From Candidatus Rickettsiella viridis (GTDB lineage Bacteria; Pseudomonadota; Gammaproteobacteria; Diplorickettsiales; Diplorickettsiaceae): a stretch of DNA of 64,000 nt. The position numbers and the translations under genes are program-made. This document shows positions 56,255 through 64,000 of the stretch, one piece after another (position 1 is the first letter of the stretch; every line of letters starts with the position of its first letter). The notes below the pieces were generated by a model. That model worked only from the letters and a program-made list of their open reading frames with translations, was not told where the DNA came from and ran no database searches. The stretch is taken from positions 372,001-436,000 of the forward strand of contig NZ_AP018005.1 in NCBI RefSeq assembly GCF_003966755.1. Reading direction: 5' to 3'.

Positions 56255-57505
56255 CAGAAACGAGTCATTTTATCCGCGTCTATAGGTACCGTTTTAGAAT
56301 GGTATGACTTTGCCATCTATGCCTTTTTAGCCGCTGTTTTCGCAAAGCTTTTTTTTCAAAATTTAGCGCCGACGGTGGCGTTGATGTTCAGCTATGGTGT
56401 TTTTGCTATCGGTTATATTGCGCGTCCAATAGGTGCCATGCTATTTGGCCATTTAGGCGATACACAGGGAAGACAAAAGAGTTTAAGTATTACGCTGTTA
56501 TTAATGGCAGCCGCGACCTTTGGAATAGGGTTATTACCTAGCTATGAAACGGTCGGCATAGTCGCGCCTATTTTGTTGGTTATATTACGTTTGTTGCAAG
56601 GTATTGCTATTGGCGGTGAGTCCTTTGGTTCCGTTTGTTTTACCATTGAATCGATTCCACCTAAAAGAACTGGTTTTTATTCGGCTTTAGTGTGGTCTAG
56701 TTCTTCCACCGGCATGTTATTGGCCTCGGTGGTTGTGTTTATTACCTTTGTGTTATTTAAAGGAAATTCGCTTTATACTTTTGGTTGGCGATTGCCATTT
56801 TTATTGGCGGCACTGGGCGGTGTTATCGGTAGCTATGTTCGTTATAAAACCAGCGAAACACCCGTTTTCCAGTGTTTAGTACGTGATAGCTTAGTCGCCA
56901 AATTTCCGCTGAAGACTATTTTTCTCTCACATAAATCCTTAGTGGCGCAGTTATTTGGATTATATCTACTATCGGCATTAATTACGTATATCGCTTTTAT
57001 TTTTATGCCGGTGTATTTTTCAGATGTGTTAGGTCACTCTAGAGTGAGTGCCAATACAGTGAATACGGTTATGTTGGTCAGCGTGGTTGTTTTATTTGTT
57101 TTTTCTGGTTTCTTATCTGACAAAATAGGGCGAAAACCTATTATGTTAACAGCTGCTTGTGGGTTTGCGATTCTATCGTACCCACTTTATTGCTTTATTT
57201 CCCACGGAAACATCGTAGAATTAATTATTGCACAATCAGTATTTACATTGCTGTCCGCGGGATTTCAAGGTCCACTGATGGCGCTGACGATCGATTTAAT
57301 ACCGGTTAATATTCGTTATAGCTTAGGTTCATTGAGTTATAATTTAGCCTATTCTATTTTTGGTGGAACCGTTCCTCTCGTCGCTATGTTTTTAATAACA
57401 AAAACACACAATGTGGCAATGCCGGGCTTGTATTTAGCCGCTGGCGCTGCGGTGGCTATTTTGAGTTTGCTATTTAGCAAAGTTAATTTGCCGAATTCTG
57501 TATAA
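56192..57505 (+). CDS. MFS transporter, metabolite:H+ symporter (ProP/MHS-like) family
   Basis: 437 residues with about 12 hydrophobic segments. The MHS signature is clear: [32 protein letters not shown], then [31 protein letters not shown] (loop 2-3 motif) and [18 protein letters not shown]. Substrates in this family include proline, betaine and dicarboxylates; the one here is unknown. Residues 1-21 ([21 protein letters not shown]) are encoded by the dispersed 126-bp element and no start codon exists between the element and the conserved first helix, so the element must be translated if the gene is functional. The 3' end overlaps miaA by 23 bases. Confidence 0.9.
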   Translation: MIHEDCELSGNAAKNSSAKSIQKRVILSASIGTVLEWYDFAIYAFLAAVFAKLFFQNLAPTVALMFSYGVFAIGYIARPIGAMLFGHLGDTQGRQKSLSITLLLMAAATFGIGLLPSYETVGIVAPILLVILRLLQGIAIGGESFGSVCFTIESIPPKRTGFYSALVWSSSSTGMLLASVVVFITFVLFKGNSLYTFGWRLPFLLAALGGVIGSYVRYKTSETPVFQCLVRDSLVAKFPLKTIFLSHKSLVAQLFGLYLLSALITYIAFIFMPVYFSDVLGHSRVSANTVNTVMLVSVVVLFVFSGFLSDKIGRKPIMLTAACGFAILSYPLYCFISHGNIVELIIAQSVFTLLSAGFQGPLMALTIDLIPVNIRYSLGSLSYNLAYSIFGGTVPLVAMFLITKTHNVAMPGLYLAAGAAVAILSLLFSKVNLPNSV

Positions 57506-58415
57506 GCGCTACCAATTTATTATTAATATCTTTGTCTTCAGAGTTAAGAGAATGAAGATTTTTCCAGGAGCGCAGCCAGGTCATTTGTCGTTTGGCGAGT
57601 TGTCGTGTCGCAATAATGGCACGTTCTTGCATCGCCGCATAAGCAAGGTTTCCTTCTAAGTAATGCCATATTTGTCTATAACCTACTGTGCGAATGGAAG
57701 GTAAATCGGCATTTAAATCACCGCGCTTAAATAATTTTTCTACTTCTTCTACAAAACCTTGTTGTAACATATCCTGAAATCGTTCTGCTATCAGACGATG
57801 ATGATGGCTTCTGTCAGGGGGGATAAGCGCAATATTAAGAAATTGATAGGGAAGTGGTGCAAGTGATTGTGTTGATTGTATTTCAGTTAATGTTCGGCCG
57901 GTGATTGCGGCTACTTCTAGTGCACGTAATAGCCGTTGTGGATCATTAGGATGGATACGTTGTGCCGCGATGGGATCAATGCGCTGTAATTCAGCATGTA
58001 GTTTTTGTGGGCCTTGTTTTTCTAATGCTTGCTGCAATTGTTGACGTATTTCTGGGTTGGCTTTTGGTAAAGACGCAATACCTTGTTGTAATACATGAAA
58101 ATACAACATAGTTCCACCCACTAAGAGTGGGATACGTTTTTTTTCTAAAATATCTTCGATGGCGTCTAAAGCATCTTCGCGAAACTCGCCAGCTGAATAG
58201 CTTTGACTGGGATCACGTATATCAATAAGACGATGTGGCGCTTTTTTAAGTATTTCAGGTGTTGGTTTTGCTGTCCCAATATCCATTTCCCTATAGATCA
58301 TGGCTGAATCGACGCTAATAATTTCAGCCGGAAATTGCTGTGTGAATTCTATGGCGAGGTTCGTTTTGCCTGAAGCTGTAGGGCCCATCAAGCAAATAAC
58401 AAGTTTAGCGTCCAC
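57483..58415 (-). CDS. miaA: tRNA dimethylallyltransferase MiaA
   Basis: 310 residues from GTG 58415, which overlaps the mutL stop by 11 bases; longer starts inside mutL are unlikely. P-loop [42 protein letters not shown] and [14 protein letters not shown] are standard. It adds a dimethylallyl group to A37 of tRNAs reading U-starting codons. mutL-miaA linkage is conserved in gammaproteobacteria; hfq, the usual next gene, is missing here, replaced by a convergent MFS gene. Confidence 0.94.
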   Translation of the reverse strand: MDAKLVICLMGPTASGKTNLAIEFTQQFPAEIISVDSAMIYREMDIGTAKPTPEILKKAPHRLIDIRDPSQSYSAGEFREDALDAIEDILEKKRIPLLVGGTMLYFHVLQQGIASLPKANPEIRQQLQQALEKQGPQKLHAELQRIDPIAAQRIHPNDPQRLLRALEVAAITGRTLTEIQSTQSLAPLPYQFLNIALIPPDRSHHHRLIAERFQDMLQQGFVEEVEKLFKRGDLNADLPSIRTVGYRQIWHYLEGNLAYAAMQERAIIATRQLAKRQMTWLRSWKNLHSLNSEDKDINNKLVALIQNSAN

Positions 58416-60261
58416 GTAAAAATAACCGATCGATTTCAGAAAGAGATAATTGTTTCCATGTTGGTCTGCCATGATTGCATTGGTTACTGCGTGCCGTTTT
58501 TTCCATATCACGTAACAGTTGATTCATTTCAGATAAGTTCATGTTGCGGTTAGCACGTACCGCACTATGGCAGGCGATGCTGGATAAAAGCTCGTTAATT
58601 TTTTCTGAAAATCGTTGACTGTTTTCATTTTCATGCAAGTCACTTAAGACGTCGTGTATGAATTGTTGACTATCGATATGCGCCAACAAAGAAGGGATTT
58701 TACGAACGATAATAGTTTCTGCTGCTAAATTTTCTATTTCGAAGCCAAATTGGGTAAATAAAGCGAGGTATTCTTGCAAGATTTCAGCTTCTTTGCTGGA
58801 AAGATGCAGACTAATAGGCAGCAGTAGTGCTTGCGAGTTGACCACTGTGTTTTCTATCGCCTGTTTAAGTCGTTCATAGAGAATGCGTTCATGTGCGGCA
58901 TGGATATCAACGATAATCAAACCCTCTGTATTCTGCGCTAGAATATAAATGCCGTGTAATTGCGCGAGAGCAAAGCCTAATGGAGGGGCTTTTTCAAACT
59001 GTTCTATCTGTTCAGTGGCTTGAATGGGCGTATTGCTGATTGGGGTTGTGGCAAAGCAATGCTCGGGCTCTTCTTTTATTACACTGGGAGTAATCGTTAG
59101 TACATTTGACGAAAAGCTAGGTGATAATTCTGTATGTAATGGGAAGATAGTTTGTTGGTTGATATTATTATATGAGTTTATATGTTTAAACATGCTTTCG
59201 TTGCGGGGCTGATCAGTGGTTTGTTGTACACTGTCAGTGCTTAATTCAGCAGAAACAGGGCTTGTAGCGGCTAGACTTTTTTGCAAGCAATGTTTCACGA
59301 AATCGTAGACAGCACGGTTTTCGCGGAAACGCACTTCATATTTTGCAGGATGCGCATTGACGTCGACGAATTGCGGTTCAATTTCAAGAAATAAAACAAA
59401 GGCGGCGTGTCGACCTTGATATAAAACATCTTGATAGGCTTGTTTAATAGCATGATTGATTAATCTATCTTTGACAATACGATTATTGACATAAAAATAT
59501 TGCAGATCAGTTTGACTGCGTGAAAAGGTAGGCAGAGAAATCCAGCCCCATAAACGCAAGGTGGCGTTTTCCATATCCATATAAATCGCATTTTCAATAA
59601 ACGTGCGACTGCATAGGGCAGCGATACGTTCTTCTTGTAAGCTTTGAGAGGTGGCAGGGCGTAGTTGGTGTATAAGCCGTTTATTATGCTGCAGTGTAAA
59701 TCCCATTGAAAAATGGCTCAATGACAGCCGTTTAACCAACTCTTCAATATGTGAAAACTCAGTTTGTTCTTTGCGTAAAAATTTTCTTCTCGCGGGGGTA
59801 TTAAAAAAAAGCTCATGAACGTCAACCGTCGTTCCTTGCGGATGAGAAACCGGTATTAGTTTAGGTTTATTTTGATAATCAGCCGTAACCTGCCAGCCTT
59901 GCTGACTGGTGTTGGTAGAGGAGCTCAAGTAAAGCCGAGAAACGGAACTGATGCTGGCTAGGGCTTCACCACGAAAGCCTAAGGTTTTTATCTGCATTAA
60001 GTCGTCTAAATCACGTATTTTACTGGTCGCATGGCGGTCTAAGGCTAAAATAAGGTCATCTTTATGGATGCCAGATCCATCATCACGAATACGGATGCGC
60101 TGAATGCCGCCTTTCTCGACATCAATATCAATTTGTTTAGCGTTTGCATCTAGACTGTTTTCAACCAATTCTTTAATGATAGATGCAGGGCGTTCAATGA
60201 CTTCACCAGCGGCAATCTGATTGGCGAGTTGGGGCGAAAGGCGTGCAATGCGAGTTGACAT
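58405..60261 (-). CDS. mutL: DNA mismatch repair protein MutL
   Basis: 618 residues. GHKL ATPase N-terminus: [44 protein letters not shown] and [11 protein letters not shown], all intact. Linker of about 100 residues, then C-terminal dimerisation domain with [28 protein letters not shown], and [10 protein letters not shown]. The last looks like the E. coli-type C-terminal domain without the endonuclease DQHA(X)2E(X)4E motif being obvious. It couples MutS mismatch recognition to repair. First gene of mutL-miaA. Confidence 0.95.
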   Translation of the reverse strand: MSTRIARLSPQLANQIAAGEVIERPASIIKELVENSLDANAKQIDIDVEKGGIQRIRIRDDGSGIHKDDLILALDRHATSKIRDLDDLMQIKTLGFRGEALASISSVSRLYLSSSTNTSQQGWQVTADYQNKPKLIPVSHPQGTTVDVHELFFNTPARRKFLRKEQTEFSHIEELVKRLSLSHFSMGFTLQHNKRLIHQLRPATSQSLQEERIAALCSRTFIENAIYMDMENATLRLWGWISLPTFSRSQTDLQYFYVNNRIVKDRLINHAIKQAYQDVLYQGRHAAFVLFLEIEPQFVDVNAHPAKYEVRFRENRAVYDFVKHCLQKSLAATSPVSAELSTDSVQQTTDQPRNESMFKHINSYNNINQQTIFPLHTELSPSFSSNVLTITPSVIKEEPEHCFATTPISNTPIQATEQIEQFEKAPPLGFALAQLHGIYILAQNTEGLIIVDIHAAHERILYERLKQAIENTVVNSQALLLPISLHLSSKEAEILQEYLALFTQFGFEIENLAAETIIVRKIPSLLAHIDSQQFIHDVLSDLHENENSQRFSEKINELLSSIACHSAVRANRNMNLSEMNQLLRDMEKTARSNQCNHGRPTWKQLSLSEIDRLFLRGR

Positions 60262-60531
60262 AGTGATTATAAATTAATCAAAAAACGAGATCTTAGCAGA
60301 TCTTATAGCCGATACCTATGCTATTTCTAGTTTTATAGATCTTAAAAGCGGGTAACAAAGTTATTTGTTGTATCTTGGTTGAATGCGCGTTGTGTTAATA
60401 AGTGTGAATGGCCTGTGAGGTGTAAAAAAACAGAGTGCTTATTTAATTGTGCCATTGCGTTTTTTTTGCTTCTTTTGCTAGGGGATAATCAGAATAATTC
60501 TTTCCCCAGTTTTTTCGGAACAAATCGCCTT

Positions 60532-60996
60532 CTAAGCCTTCTTTATAAAAGGCATGCCTATTGTTTGAGGTAGATGAAGGTCATATTCAAAAGCGTTCGA
60601 GGCGGTGTTAAAAATAGGTTGTAAGATGGATTTTTTGCTCGATTCTTTATTTGAAAAAATAAGTTGATAGATTTCGATTTCCGAAAGTACAGGGGTTGAT
60701 CCGTATTTTCTGACTAGTTTTATGCACGAATTACCACCAGGCGAAACAAGTTATTCCTGTTGGACGGACGCATGTGCACCGGGTGTGATGGGTTTTTCAG
60801 ATATTAAAACATAATGATTAGAAAGAATGGTTTTATTTGTAAAACGAATGGAGGAAACAGGAGGTTCAAAATCTTTTTTAACACGACATAATTCTAATTC
60901 TTTGCTTGGAGAGATAACAGATTGCGTTGTCGATGTGGGTAGTTCTATTTTTGTTAAATCAAGTCTTAATGCTGGTATTTTTTTCTTGTTACGCAC
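60532..60996 (-). pseudogene. Small unknown ORF interrupted by an in-frame TAA
   Basis: From GTG 60996 an 81-codon frame (MRNKKKIPALRLDLTKIELP) ends at TAA 60751-60753. The same frame continues open for another 72 codons (LVSPGGNSCIKLVRKYGSTP ... GMPFIKKA) to TAG at 60532. An open extension of that length in an AT-rich genome hints at one 155-codon gene with a nonsense mutation. There is no recognised domain or ribosome-binding site, so it may be chance. Confidence 0.35.
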
Positions 60997-61086
60997 TATT
61001 ACACCGTCGCGTTATGATAATAATATTATTAATGCGTGGCTATTATATCTTTTTTTTCACAGCTTCAATTAAATAAATAATCTTTA

Positions 61087-62130
61087 TTAATTCGTTTTGT
61101 TGAAAATAAATAAACGCTGAATGCTAAAAGATAAAATGAATAAAGCAATTTCTGCAATTATTTTACTGCTATAAACATTAATGCCAAAACTATGGATAAA
61201 TGTAATTAAACTATAAGCAATTAAGCCTAAAAAGCTAGCTAAACAGGCATATTTAATAGCAGCAGGTAATAGTTTATTTTGACTTTTAAACGCTAAATGA
61301 TGGTTCAGTTTAAAGTTAAAAGTAGCTGATAAAATTCGCCCTAATAATACCGCAAGAAATATATTTTTTTTTATCCAGTAAATAAAAGAAAATACGATAA
61401 AGTCAATCGCTGCTGAAAGCAATGATATAGCGGCAAAGCGTATGAAGACAAAATAGATCTTGATCGAATCGAGCAATGGATTGAAATGAGAGGCACTATT
61501 GCTATCAAGATAGACAGTGCTAATGGGTGTTTGCTGAATAGAGATTTGCTTTTCTTTAGCAGCCAGTAACATTTCTAGTTCAAAATCATAGCCTGAGGTT
61601 TTGGAATGAAGTAGTGCTTTCATGAGTTTACGCGGTATAGCGCGTAAACCAGTTTGTGTATCTTGCAGAGGTATGTTAGTGAATAGGCGTAAAACGAATT
61701 TAGTTATTTTATTCCCAAACCGACTGCGCCAAGGTGTGGACGCATCATTAAATTGTCTTACACCTAAATAAAGGCTAGAAGGGTTTTGCATGAAAACATC
61801 AGCGATATGTAAAATATCTCTGGGTAGATGTTGCCCATCGGCATCAGCGGTAACAATACCCGATGCAGTAGAAGCGCTGGTTTCTAACCAATGTTTAAAT
61901 CCGGTTTTAAGTGCTTGACCTTTTCCTTGGTTTTCACGATGTCTTAATAATTCAATATTAAACTCACTCAGTTTAGAGAAAATGTGTGATTTTTTAATAT
62001 CTGATCCATCGTCAACCACAATAATCCGTTGCGTTGGCCGAAGTTTGCGTAAGGTTTTTACAAGTTGTATTAACTTTTTATTCGGCTGGTAAGCTGGAAT
62101 AAGAAGAGTAGGATAAAGGTCCGTTAGCAT
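61087..62130 (-). CDS. Glycosyltransferase family 2 fused to a GtrA-like membrane domain
   Basis: 347 residues. N-terminal dolichol-phosphate-mannose-synthase-like domain (about 1-210): LLIPAYQPNKKLIQLVKTL, IIVVDDGSDIKK, NQGKGQALKTGF, VTADADGQHLPRDI (D-x-D) and QDTQTGLRAIPR. Residues about 225-345 have four hydrophobic segments of GtrA type (AISLLSAAIDFIVFSFIYWI, LGRILSATFNFKLNHHLAF). Such fusions move sugars onto undecaprenyl phosphate and across the membrane for surface glycans. Substrate unknown. It stands alone between the mutL region and tsaE. Confidence 0.9.
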   Translation of the reverse strand: MLTDLYPTLLIPAYQPNKKLIQLVKTLRKLRPTQRIIVVDDGSDIKKSHIFSKLSEFNIELLRHRENQGKGQALKTGFKHWLETSASTASGIVTADADGQHLPRDILHIADVFMQNPSSLYLGVRQFNDASTPWRSRFGNKITKFVLRLFTNIPLQDTQTGLRAIPRKLMKALLHSKTSGYDFELEMLLAAKEKQISIQQTPISTVYLDSNSASHFNPLLDSIKIYFVFIRFAAISLLSAAIDFIVFSFIYWIKKNIFLAVLLGRILSATFNFKLNHHLAFKSQNKLLPAAIKYACLASFLGLIAYSLITFIHSFGINVYSSKIIAEIALFILSFSIQRLFIFNKTN

Positions 62131-62169
62131 AAGTGGAGATTATATCGTATCCCTGTTTGAATTTGCGAG

Positions 62170-62296
62170 TATACTCTTCATACTTGAATTTTTTGCTGCG
62201 TTGTCGCTTAACTCGCCATCCTCATGTATTATTTATACACTCCGGCGGCTTTGTTTTGTGCTCCGCCTTACCAAAAATCCAATTGCTGTGAGTATA
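62170..62296 (-). repeat. 127-bp GAGTATA/TATACTC element, copy 3
   Basis: On the minus strand TATACTCACAGCAATTGGAT ... TCAAGTATGAAGAGTATA. More diverged than copies 1 and 2 in the middle. The frame that codes the N-terminus of the MFS protein in copy 2 is also open here (HEDGELSDNAAKNSSMKSI), but no gene uses it. Confidence 0.9.
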
Positions 62297-62323
62297 TTAC
62301 AGCGCTAAAGAAGGATGATCGGG

Positions 62324-62794
62324 TTAATGTTCCGAAGTCTCCATCTTTTTTAAAATCTGTTCCCCTAGTGGCGTTTGGGGTAAAAGCCTTGCTATTCGTT
62401 GAGAGTCTAAGAGTGAAAGAGTCAACAGAATATCAGCCGGTGGTAAAAATGACTGTGCACGTTCAGGCCATTCTATTAACCAAATCGCTAGTTGATCAAA
62501 TTCATCATACAAACCCATTTCAAGTATTTCTCTAGCCGTTTGTAAACGGTAGAGATCCAAGTGGAAGATAAGTTGTTTTGCCAATTCATAGCTTTCGATC
62601 AAGGTGTAGGTAGGGCTTTTTACGGCTGCGTGGTGGCCTAAAGCGCGTAGAAAAAAACGTGTAAATGTTGTTTTTCCTGCGCCAAGTTCACCTTTTAGAA
62701 AAATGATAAGGCGTTTATTTTTCGGGCAATGCGCTGCTAGTTTTTCTGCAAGTTGCTGGGTTTCCTGCTCATGATTAATCAAATACTCTGACAT
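62324..62794 (-). CDS. tsaE: tRNA threonylcarbamoyladenosine biosynthesis ATPase TsaE
   Basis: 156 residues. Walker A LKGELGAGKTTFTRFF, KSPTYTLIESYE and LIFHLDLYRL, then LAIWLIEWPERAQSFLP, all conserved in TsaE (YjeE). With TsaB and TsaD it makes t6A37 on ANN-decoding tRNAs. It starts 13 bases after the ettA stop, so the two are probably co-transcribed; amiB and mutL, common neighbours, are not next to it although mutL is 2 kb away. Confidence 0.94.
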   Translation of the reverse strand: MSEYLINHEQETQQLAEKLAAHCPKNKRLIIFLKGELGAGKTTFTRFFLRALGHHAAVKSPTYTLIESYELAKQLIFHLDLYRLQTAREILEMGLYDEFDQLAIWLIEWPERAQSFLPPADILLTLSLLDSQRIARLLPQTPLGEQILKKMETSEH

Positions 62795-62807
62795 AGGCGC
62801 TGTTGCC

Positions 62808-64000
62808 TTAATGTTCTAATTTTCTATATTTAATCCTTTTCTCAGACTGATTGCCTTCCGTGCCGAGTCGTTTCAAGCGATCCGCTTCATAATCTGTATA
62901 GTTGCCAGTAAAGTAAGTAACAGTGCTATCATCTTCAAAGGCAAGAATATGGGTAGCTATTTTATCTAAAAACCAACGATCGTGAGAAATAACCAGGGCG
63001 CATCCAGGAAAGCTTAACAATGCTTCTTCTAAGGCACGTAGGGTTTCTACGTCAAGATCATTGGTAGGTTCATCCAGCAATAGGACATTGCAGCCGGTGC
63101 GTAATAGCTTAGCTAAATGGACTCTGTTTCGTTCACCGCCGGAGAGGTGTTTTACTAGTTTTTGTTGTTCGGTGCCTTTAAAATTAAATCGTCCTACATA
63201 GGCGCGTGAGGGCATCTGGAATTGATTGATGGTCATAATATCTTGGCCATCTGAGATTTCTTGCCAAACCGTCTGATCGGGATTTAATGCGTCGCGACTT
63301 TGATCGATATAGGCGAGCTGCACCGTTTCGCCTTGGCGAATACGGCCGCTATCGGCTTGTTCTTGCTGCATAATGAGTTTAAATAAAGTCGACTTACCTG
63401 CGCCATTAGGACCAATAATTCCTACAATGGCACCTTTAGGCACCTGAAAGCTAAGGTTGTTAATTAATAAACGACCATTAAAACCTTTAGAAAGTTGTTC
63501 AAACTCTAATACTAAATCGCCTAAGCGAGGCCCAGGTGGAATATAAAGTGATTGAGTTTCGGCGCGTTTTTGAAATTCTTGTGAGCTTAATTCTTCATAG
63601 CGCGCTAAACGAGCCTTACTTTTAGCTTGGCGTCCTTTTGCATTACTACGAACCCATTCTAATTCTGTTTTTAATGCTTTTTCGTGTGCAGATTGTTGCT
63701 TTTCTTCTTGTGCTAAGCGTTTTTGTTTTTGCTCTAACCAAGCAGAATAATTACCTTGATAAGGTATACCTTGACCACGATCCAGTTCTAGAATCCAGCC
63801 AGCGACATTGTCGAGGAAATAGCGATCATGGGTGACGGCGACGACGGTTCCTGGATAATCATGTAAATAACGTTCTAGCCAAGCGACACTTTCGGCATCT
63901 AAATGGTTAGTGGGCTCATCGAGTAACAACATATCGGGATTAGATAATAGGAGACGACACAGTGCGACACGTCGTCGTTCTCCGCCCGAAAGCTGGGTGA
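62808..64000 (-). CDS. ettA: Energy-dependent translational throttle protein EttA (ABC-F), N-terminus outside window
   Basis: The frame is open to the window edge; about 397 C-terminal residues are seen of the usual 555. Ahead of the first ATG in the window the frame reads [20 protein letters not shown] then [20 protein letters not shown], the signature and Walker B of the first ABC module. The P-site tRNA interaction linker is [29 protein letters not shown]; the second module has [29 protein letters not shown] and [11 protein letters not shown]. The ending [10 protein letters not shown] matches EttA. It binds the ribosomal E site and throttles elongation when ADP is high. Confidence 0.95.
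   Translation of the reverse strand, partial: TQLSGGERRRVALCRLLLSNPDMLLLDEPTNHLDAESVAWLERYLHDYPGTVVAVTHDRYFLDNVAGWILELDRGQGIPYQGNYSAWLEQKQKRLAQEEKQQSAHEKALKTELEWVRSNAKGRQAKSKARLARYEELSSQEFQKRAETQSLYIPPGPRLGDLVLEFEQLSKGFNGRLLINNLSFQVPKGAIVGIIGPNGAGKSTLFKLIMQQEQADSGRIRQGETVQLAYIDQSRDALNPDQTVWQEISDGQDIMTINQFQMPSRAYVGRFNFKGTEQQKLVKHLSGGERNRVHLAKLLRTGCNVLLLDEPTNDLDVETLRALEEALLSFPGCALVISHDRWFLDKIATHILAFEDDSTVTYFTGNYTDYEADRLKRLGTEGNQSEKRIKYRKLEH

Noticed and set aside
60379-60573. 64-codon plus-strand frame rich in Cys and Leu
   Set aside because: No ribosome-binding site, no recognised family, lies in an AT-rich gap; likely chance.

Overview
This is AT-rich gammaproteobacterial chromosome. Gene content and order (rpoD next to a CAU tRNA, mutL-miaA, mutY-yggX, the split gcvPA/gcvPB form, class Ia nrdAB), eukaryote-like effector candidates (an OTU-type cysteine protease and a Ser/Thr-kinase-like protein), many dispersed palindromic repeats and several freshly broken genes point to a host-associated member of Legionellales, most likely Coxiellaceae of the Rickettsiella/Diplorickettsia kind. 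The lineage is inferred from gene content, not from a search.

Layout. 1-5.9 kb: an archaic (Csu/sigma-type) chaperone-usher pilus locus with five spore-coat-U subunit genes (one cut by the window edge), a chaperone and an usher. 6.2-16 kb: a two-partner secretion locus with a giant adhesin (2487 codons, haemagglutination N-domain, GLUG motifs, 16 YDG repeats), a decayed IS630 transposase, and an opposing TpsB transporter gene broken by one in-frame TAG. 16-31 kb: tRNA(CAU), rpoD, fused folK-folP, a glycine cleavage operon (gcvT-H-PA-PB) with an in-frame TGA in gcvPB, parAB followed by two GT2 glycosyltransferases, and znuACB behind a Zur-like box. 31-40 kb: nrdAB with a far-upstream promoter overlapped by two NrdR boxes, algC, xthA, the OTU-like effector candidate and a frameshifted cinA. 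40-50 kb: infA, clpA, icd, an M50 protease, scpA, an SDR, the kinase-like protein and purine nucleoside phosphorylase. 50-64 kb: yggX-mutY, asmA, a Nif3-like protein, a DUF1338 protein, rdgB, an MFS transporter, mutL-miaA, a GT2-GtrA glycosyltransferase, tsaE and the start-truncated ettA.

The most unusual theme is repeat elements that overlap gene ends. A 126-127 bp element with GAGTATA/TATACTC ends occurs three times. It encodes the last residues and stop of MutY, abuts the yggX start, and supplies the start and N-terminus of the MFS transporter. A shorter palindrome (GTCATTGCGAGC...) occurs twice and encodes the C-terminal tail of a glycosyltransferase and the start codon of znuA. Large (~145 bp) imperfect palindromes fill the algC-xthA gap and most of the nrdA leader. 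A perfect 24-bp-stem hairpin contains the start codon of the kinase-like effector gene.

The second theme is decay. Single-base lesions (TAG in tpsB, TGA in gcvPB, a TAA in a small unknown ORF, an A-run frameshift in cinA) suggest ongoing pseudogenisation or, less interestingly, assembly errors. The lesions use all three stop codons, so code reassignment is not the explanation.
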